Shown here: piece by piece, positions 30,971 to 35,114 of the stretch
How positions within the stretch are numbered: the stretch's first letter is position 1
How the letters are laid out: each line of letters opens with the position of its first letter
Assembly: GCA_020638525.1 (NCBI GenBank)
Contig: JACKIL010000019.1
Span: 1-35,114 of the forward strand
DNA: 35,114 nucleotides
Direction: 5' to 3'
Origin: Caulobacterales bacterium
GTDB taxonomy: Bacteria > Pseudomonadota > Alphaproteobacteria > Caulobacterales > Parvularculaceae
Made by a program: the position numbers and the translations under genes
The notes under the pieces: model-generated
Databases searched by the model: none
What the model was told of the DNA's origin: nothing
The model's input: only the letters and a program-made list of their open reading frames with translations

Positions 30971-31085
30971 GTCGATGATCCCGGGCGGCCCGCCTCGGCT
31001 ATAGTCGAAGCGCGGGGCGTTGTCATGCGGCGGCCTCTGGGCGGGGCGCCCGCCAAAAAGCCTGCAAATCGAAAGGGAGAGAGCG

Positions 31086-32165
31086 ATGACCGAAATAGCC
31101 GAATTGCTGGTGAAAAAGGACGACCTTTCGAAAATGCGGCTGGCGCGCCGGCCCGCGCCGGCCCTTCAGGTGGGGGAGATTCTCGCCAGGGTCGACCGCT
31201 TCGCCCTGACGGCCAACAACGTCACCTATGGCGTCGTCGGGGAGCGCATCGGCTATTGGAACTTCTTCCCGGCGGAAGAAGGCTCGGGGATCATCCCGGT
31301 CTGGGGCTTCGCCGATGTGGTCGAGTCGAAAAGCGACGAGATCAAAACCGGCGAGCGGCTCTACGGGTATTTCCCGATGGGGACCCATCTCGTCATGCGG
31401 GTCGGCAATGTACGGCCCGACCGGATGATCGACGCCGCAGCTCATCGGGCCGCGCTGCCGCCGGTCTACAATTCCTATGCGCGCGTCGGCGCCGAGCCGC
31501 ATTTCGACAAGTCGCTCGAGGATGAGCGCATGCTGCTCTTCCCGCTCTATGCGACGTCGTTCTGCCTTTACGATTTTCTGCTCGACAACAAATGGTTTGG
31601 CGCGAGCCAGATCGTCATCGGCAGCGCGTCGTCGAAGACAGCGATAGGGCTTGCTTATGCGCTGAAGGACGATCCGTCGGCTCCGGTCAGCATCGGCCTT
31701 ACTTCGAAGCGAAACGAAGCGAAGGTGAAAGCGCTCCGCCTTTACGATTCCGTCGTGACCTATGACGATCTCGCCGCGATCGACGCTTCAAAGCCGACTG
31801 CGATCGTCGATATGTCCGGCGACGGCAAGGTGCTCTCGGACCTCCACAAGCATCTCGGCGACAATATGAAGTACACGGCGAATGTCGGGCTGACGCACTT
31901 CACCGAGAATTCGATGGGCCCGAACTTCATTCACGAGCGCAGCGCGATGTTCTTCGCGCCGGGCCATATCCAGAAGCGCGCAGGCGACTGGGGGCCGGGC
32001 GTTTTCGAGAAAAAGGCGTTCGTCTTCTGGAAGGAAGCAGCGCTCAGAAGCCGCGACTGGCTCAGCATCGACCACGTGAGCGGCGTCGAAGCGATCGAGG
32101 GCGCTTTCCGCGAGGTGCTTGAAGGTAAGCTCCCCGCGGATAAGGGCCTCGTCGTGGTGCTTTAA
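31086..32165 (+). CDS. DUF2855-family protein (MDR-like fold)
   Basis: Cytosolic protein of 359 residues that resembles medium-chain dehydrogenase/reductase proteins without clear zinc ligands. An N-terminal GroES-like part (ILARVDRFALTANNVTYGV, GERLYGYFPMGTHLVM) is followed by a Rossmann-like half with SASSKTAIGLAYAL and a TSKRNEAKV nucleotide-phosphate-type contact. The conserved SYARVGAEPHFD and LFATSF-like block fit DUF2855. Members lack a proven reaction; an NADPH-dependent oxidoreductase is likely. AAAGGGAGAGAGCG before the ATG at 31086 sets the start; upstream in-frame codons are not family-like. Confidence 0.85.
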   Translation: MTEIAELLVKKDDLSKMRLARRPAPALQVGEILARVDRFALTANNVTYGVVGERIGYWNFFPAEEGSGIIPVWGFADVVESKSDEIKTGERLYGYFPMGTHLVMRVGNVRPDRMIDAAAHRAALPPVYNSYARVGAEPHFDKSLEDERMLLFPLYATSFCLYDFLLDNKWFGASQIVIGSASSKTAIGLAYALKDDPSAPVSIGLTSKRNEAKVKALRLYDSVVTYDDLAAIDASKPTAIVDMSGDGKVLSDLHKHLGDNMKYTANVGLTHFTENSMGPNFIHERSAMFFAPGHIQKRAGDWGPGVFEKKAFVFWKEAALRSRDWLSIDHVSGVEAIEGAFREVLEGKLPADKGLVVVL

Positions 32166-32174
32166 GGGCGCCGG

Positions 32175-32684
32175 CTAGTCGGCGCGCAGGTCGACCGCGT
32201 TTTCGCGGTAGTCATAATAGTCCGTGTGCCGGACGACTTTGCCGTGGCGGACTTCGACGACGGTGACGACCGGGTTCGTGCCGGTATAGGTCTTGCCGTC
32301 TTTCGAGGTGCTCTCATAGGTGAGCGCCGCGATGAATACGACAACGCCGCCGCTCTCATATCGACGCTCAAGGTCGTAATGCACGCTGAAGCTTTTGTAC
32401 TGCGCCGCGTAATCGCCAAGTCCCTTCACGATCGCGGCCTTGCCATCATATTCGAATGCGCCACCGCCCGGCGCAAAGCCGTGGGACGTCGGATCGGAGA
32501 AGACGGCGTTATCAGCGTAGAACGGGCCGAATTTCGCCGTATCGAATGTGCTGTAGGCGGCAAGATAATCTTCGGCGAGGGAAATGACGTCAGCGGAAGA
32601 GGCTTCTTCGGCGACGGCTGTTTCGGTGAAAGCTGGCGCGACGATGAGCGAGAGCGTGGTTGCGGCTGCGATTATGGCTTTCAT
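32175..32684 (-). CDS. Secreted NTF2-like (SnoaL-type) protein
   Basis: 169 residues. It starts with a signal peptide (MKAIIAAATTLSLIVAPAF, cleavage near AVAEE) and continues as an NTF2-like domain: helix VISLAEDYLAAYSTFDTAKF, then YADNAVFSDPTSHG and paired strands ending GKVVRHTDYYDYRENA. The final block HTDYYDYR is common in SnoaL-like polyketide-cyclase/isomerase relatives. A periplasmic ligand-binding or isomerase role is possible; no substrate is known. Convergent with the DUF2855 gene (9-bp gap). It is transcribed in the same direction as the following PEP-CTERM gene, 143 bp away. Confidence 0.8.
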   Translation of the reverse strand: MKAIIAAATTLSLIVAPAFTETAVAEEASSADVISLAEDYLAAYSTFDTAKFGPFYADNAVFSDPTSHGFAPGGGAFEYDGKAAIVKGLGDYAAQYKSFSVHYDLERRYESGGVVVFIAALTYESTSKDGKTYTGTNPVVTVVEVRHGKVVRHTDYYDYRENAVDLRAD

Positions 32685-32827
32685 GGCGTTTCTTCCCCTG
32701 AGGGCCGGTCGCGACTGTTGCGCGGTCCGGCATTTGAACGGGAAGGCTCGGTCATGTCATCGGCGCGGCGCAAGGTGGCGGCGCGCGTTAAGCGGTGAAG
32801 CGCCAGTCCGTCGAGACGAGACGTTGA

Positions 32828-33679
32828 TCAGCCGCGTTTCCTGGCAGTCTTGCGGCGAAGTCCCGCGACGGCGGCGAACCCGGCGGCGAAGAGCGGGAGG
32901 GAGGCCGGCAGCGGCACTTCCGAAACGTCGCCGGGCGTATAGTCGCCGACGCTTGACGCGAAGGAATATTGTTCGCCATCGCGCGGCGCTCCGGGGCCGA
33001 AGGAGCCCATGCCGCCAAGAACTTTCAGGCGGTTTTCAAATTCCCAGACGCCCGACCATGGCGTCGTGCCGTTGTGCGGACCGAACGGCGAGACGCCATA
33101 GACCATCAGCTGCTCGGCGGTCGGCAGCGCTTCCGAGCCGAGCACGCTCTCGTCTTCAATTGTGAAGTGCATCAGGAAGTCACGGAAGAAGAGATAGCCG
33201 TATTCCGTATCTCCGGTCTCAAACACCGGCATGATCGCGCCGGCCGGCGTCGTGCCGCTTCGGGTGCCGCTCGGATAGTCGACCTGATCGTCGAAGATGC
33301 GGAAGGTCATGCCGTCATATTGGTTGCCCGCAGGGCCGGCGTTGTCCGATATCTGGACCTGACCGAACGCGCCCGAAACGCCGCCGCTATAGGTGGTCAC
33401 GCCCGCGCGTTCGATCTCGAACCCGAAATAGGTGATAGCGTTCTTATAGAGCGTCGTCCCGCCGAAGGCGCCTGAGCTGACCGTGTCAGTGTCATAGCGC
33501 ACGGTTAGCGTCACCGTATCGCCCGGCGCCATATAAGGATAAACCGTGTTGTGGGTCGTGGCGTTAATGCCTGTCGTCATGCTCAGTTCGACGATCGATG
33601 CATGCGCCGCGCCGATGGAAAGGGCCAGCGAAGCCCCGGCGACAGCGAGAAACGCCGCTGAATTTTTTACAAAACGCAC
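32828..33679 (-). CDS. PEP-CTERM (VPLPA-type) sorting-signal protein
   Basis: Exported protein of 283 residues with a signal peptide (VRFVKNSAAFLAVAGASLA, AHA cleavage) and a C-terminal sorting tag: the motif EVPLPA, a hydrophobic helix (SLPLFAAGFAAVAGL) and a basic end (RRKTARKRG). Such tags are processed by an exosortase, usually as proteins go to the surface or an exopolysaccharide matrix; no exosortase is in the window. The middle (~25-250) is beta-rich, low in cysteine and unassigned. The GTG at 33679 has AGGAGG at good spacing, preferred over a longer ATG start. It shares an upstream palindrome with the next PEP-CTERM gene. Confidence 0.88.
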   Translation of the reverse strand: MRFVKNSAAFLAVAGASLALSIGAAHASIVELSMTTGINATTHNTVYPYMAPGDTVTLTVRYDTDTVSSGAFGGTTLYKNAITYFGFEIERAGVTTYSGGVSGAFGQVQISDNAGPAGNQYDGMTFRIFDDQVDYPSGTRSGTTPAGAIMPVFETGDTEYGYLFFRDFLMHFTIEDESVLGSEALPTAEQLMVYGVSPFGPHNGTTPWSGVWEFENRLKVLGGMGSFGPGAPRDGEQYSFASSVGDYTPGDVSEVPLPASLPLFAAGFAAVAGLRRKTARKRG

Positions 33680-33813
33680 TTTCAAATCCTCCTCACGCAT
33701 TTCGCCACAAAGTGTGAGCAGCGCGCAGCGGTCCGACGGGAAAAACAGGACCGCCGCGCGCTCGCCCGTCCGTTCTCAGCCCCAGCGCTACATCTCGCGT
33801 TCATGCGTGCAGC

Positions 33814-33847
33814 GCATCACCCGAGGGGGTGACATCGGGAATTAATT
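33814..33847 (-). promoter_or_regulatory. Palindromic element upstream of the first PEP-CTERM gene
   Basis: ATCACCC-GAGG-GGGTGAC (33816-33833) is followed by the AT box AATTAATT (33840-33847). It lies 137 bp upstream of the GTG start. The same palindrome arms and a near-identical AT box recur before the second PEP-CTERM gene. Confidence 0.65.
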
Positions 33848-33936
33848 GGAGAAGCGTCATGTACTGAGTGCGCAACACTTCAAGGGTGAGGGGATTTGAG
33901 CGAGGAGAATCGCCTCAGTCGAGAACTTTAACCAAA

Positions 33937-33968
33937 CGAAAAAAGGCCGCTCCGGAGAGCGGCCTTTT
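33937..33968 (-). terminator. Intrinsic terminator after the second PEP-CTERM gene
   Basis: AGCGGCC and GGCCGCT form a 7-bp GC stem with a 6-nt loop, extended by A:T pairs; on the minus strand it is followed by six T residues, 28 bp after the gene's stop. The plus-strand reading also ends in TTTT, so it may work both ways. Confidence 0.88.
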
Positions 33969-33995
33969 GTCATTGTACGGATCAACCTATGCGTT

Positions 33996-34814
33996 TCAGG
34001 CGAGCGCGAGCTTTCGCTTGGCGCGGCCCGCGCCGGCGAGACCGAGGGCGGAGGCCATCAGAAGGAGGCCGCCGGGGAGCGGAATTTCGCTCGGGATTTC
34101 GCCGCCAGTGTCGCCGCCGCCGCCGGGCTGCGTCGCGCCGGCGAGCGAAATGGCGTTCGAAAGCAGCTTCATCCCGCCATTGCCCGGATCGTTCACGACG
34201 CCATTGTTGAGAAAATAGGTGTCGGCGACCGCGATGACGACGCCGGCGCCAAGGTCGAGTTGCAGGGCGAAGACCGTGCCGTCCGTTCCCGTCGCGAGGA
34301 TGTTCGCGTCAGACGGATAGGCCGAATACCAGCCGCGATTGCTGATCGGCATCGTCGAGCCCGAAACGCCATTGGCGAGATAAGGGTCGGTCGGATCGGT
34401 CGCGAAGACCACCGGCGTGTTGTAGTTCCAGCTGACGCCGTCGAGCGTTACGCCGAAGCTGTTGAGCCAGGTGTTGTAACGGTCCTTGAAGCCGCTGTGC
34501 TCGCCGGTGATGACGAGCGTGCCGCCGGCCATCACCCAGTCGGTGAGCGCGGCGAGTTCGCCGGCCGTCGCGTTCGCGGGGATGAGACCGGTGATGAAGA
34601 CGTCGAGCCCCGAGAGGTAGCTCGCGGTGATGAGCTGCCCGCCCGCGAGCGAATTCACCGTATGTCCCTGATCGTTCAGCACGGTGACAAGCTGGGTGTT
34701 GTAGACGGGAATGTCGGAAAAGGTTCCGATCGCCGCTGCATTCGCCGCGCCGGCGGCGAGCAGGGTAAACGCGCCGGCGATTGCGATCGCCGCCGATTTA
34801 AGGAATTCGCGCAC
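33996..34814 (-). CDS. PEP-CTERM-type sorting-signal protein, possible GATase-like fold
   Basis: Exported protein of 272 residues: signal peptide (REFLKSAAIAIAGAFTLLA, then AGAANA cleavage), a flavodoxin-like region (~25-225) that starts VYNTQLVTVLNDQGHTVN and includes WVMAGGTLVITGEHS, resembling DUF4350/GATase-like modules, a glycine-rich linker, and a sorting tag EIPLPG + hydrophobic helix + basic end (AGRAKRKLALA). The GTG at 34814 has GGAGAG at ideal spacing; ATGs at 34829 and 34844 lack one. Terminator directly downstream. Role probably surface or matrix associated; no enzymatic residues can be assigned. Confidence 0.85.
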   Translation of the reverse strand: MREFLKSAAIAIAGAFTLLAAGAANAAAIGTFSDIPVYNTQLVTVLNDQGHTVNSLAGGQLITASYLSGLDVFITGLIPANATAGELAALTDWVMAGGTLVITGEHSGFKDRYNTWLNSFGVTLDGVSWNYNTPVVFATDPTDPYLANGVSGSTMPISNRGWYSAYPSDANILATGTDGTVFALQLDLGAGVVIAVADTYFLNNGVVNDPGNGGMKLLSNAISLAGATQPGGGGDTGGEIPSEIPLPGGLLLMASALGLAGAGRAKRKLALA

Positions 34815-34937
34815 AAAGACTCTCCACATGTTACGCCACACCATGCACGCGAAGAATCCCGGGCCCTTGCGGAGTCGGGGTGGTCGATGCGTGTTCTGGC
34901 CCCGCCTGATTCAATGCGCCGCCGCATGAAAACGGGC

Positions 34938-34969
34938 ATCACCCCGCCGGGTGACGCGAAATTAAATTT
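34938..34969 (-). promoter_or_regulatory. Palindromic element upstream of the second PEP-CTERM gene
   Basis: ATCACCC-CGCC-GGGTGAC (34938-34955) with AT box AAATTAAATTT close behind, 124 bp upstream of the GTG start at 34814. Arms are identical to those of the element at 33816-33833. Confidence 0.65.
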
Positions 34970-34997
34970 GTATGGGAATCAATGTTAACGGCGCCGG

Positions 34998-35114
34998 TCA
35001 GGCTCGCCGGATCGACATCTTGATAGGGCCTTCGGCGCGCCCGTTGACGAACTGGTCGACATAGTCGTTGCCGGAATTCATCATGCTCTCGGGGCTGCCG
35101 CGCCAGATGATCTT
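34998..35114 (-). CDS. ABC transporter ATP-binding protein, MlaF-like (C-terminal end only)
   Basis: Only the last 38 residues are in the window: IIWRGSPESMMNSGNDYVDQ, then FVNGRAEGPIKMSIRRA. This matches the usual end of MlaF/Ttg2A-type ATPases (G-S/T-P-E ... V.QF..G...GPI), which power retrograde phospholipid trafficking between the outer and inner membranes. No catalytic motif is visible, so the call rests on the tail only. It is upstream of, and same strand as, the PEP-CTERM genes, separated by 183 bp. Confidence 0.7.
   Translation of the reverse strand, partial: KIIWRGSPESMMNSGNDYVDQFVNGRAEGPIKMSIRRA

Larger units (their letters stand above)
33680..33995. promoter_or_regulatory. 316-bp spacer between the two PEP-CTERM genes
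   Basis: No gene seen. It contains the promoter region of the left PEP-CTERM gene, the shared palindrome at 33814-33833 with an AT box, and the hairpin terminator at 33937-33968 of the right PEP-CTERM gene. A short TGTGGCG stretch, also found before the other gene, lies ~28 bp before the GTG start. Confidence 0.5.

Overview
The window is GC-rich, densely coded chromosomal DNA from an alphaproteobacterium. This rests on several neighbourhoods typical of that class: lptF-lptG divergent from pepA, pepA near holC, a Ppx/GppA phosphatase gene next to rlmE, and guaB, an rsmB-like gene and guaA close together. Two short-tail PEP-CTERM (VPLPA-like) proteins, secreted M36 and M28 peptidases and a DUF2855 protein would suit a marine Parvularculales/Caulobacterales-type lineage, but that placement is inference. 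No tRNA, rRNA or CRISPR array was seen.

Layout. 1-5939: the LPS-export permeases lptG (partial) and lptF on the minus strand, leucyl aminopeptidase pepA, a secreted HExxH metallopeptidase, and holC. 5944-8049: a secreted M36 peptidase. 8193-11280: a phage-shock module with divergent pspF, an enhancer array, a near-consensus sigma-54 promoter, a 43-residue membrane microprotein, pspA, pspB, pspC and a trailing small membrane peptide. 11392-20354: core RNA and purine genes (ppx/gppA, rlmE, a tyrosine phosphatase, a chagasin-type protease-inhibitor lipoprotein, guaB, an rsmB-like gene, guaA), with an HxlR-type regulator divergent from a 4-oxalocrotonate tautomerase across two tandem palindromes.

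20380-25332 is the accessory part. It starts with a remnant of a polysaccharide tyrosine kinase and an NTF2-like protein gene, followed by an AT-rich membrane-protein gene split by a 3,037-bp IS1595/ISXO2-type transposon. The transposon has matching terminal inverted repeats and a perfect 8-bp target duplication (TAGGGTTT). Besides its transposase it carries a large AlbA_2 (Schlafen-like)/RecG-C-like ATPase gene and one or two tiny ORFs. Removing the element and one duplication copy restores a continuous 299-codon reading frame.

25376-35114: metabolic and surface genes (GFA-family protein, an unknown conserved-looking protein, an extended SDR, a glutamate-carboxypeptidase-like M28 peptidase, an FkbM methyltransferase, DUF2855, a secreted NTF2-like protein), then two PEP-CTERM proteins whose upstream regions share a palindrome, and the C-terminal end of an MlaF-like ABC ATPase.

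The most interesting items are the cargo-carrying transposon and the gene it splits, the psp microprotein together with a homopolymer problem at the pspF start, the shared element upstream of both PEP-CTERM genes, and the tandem HxlR operators. No complete new multi-gene system is proven from sequence alone.
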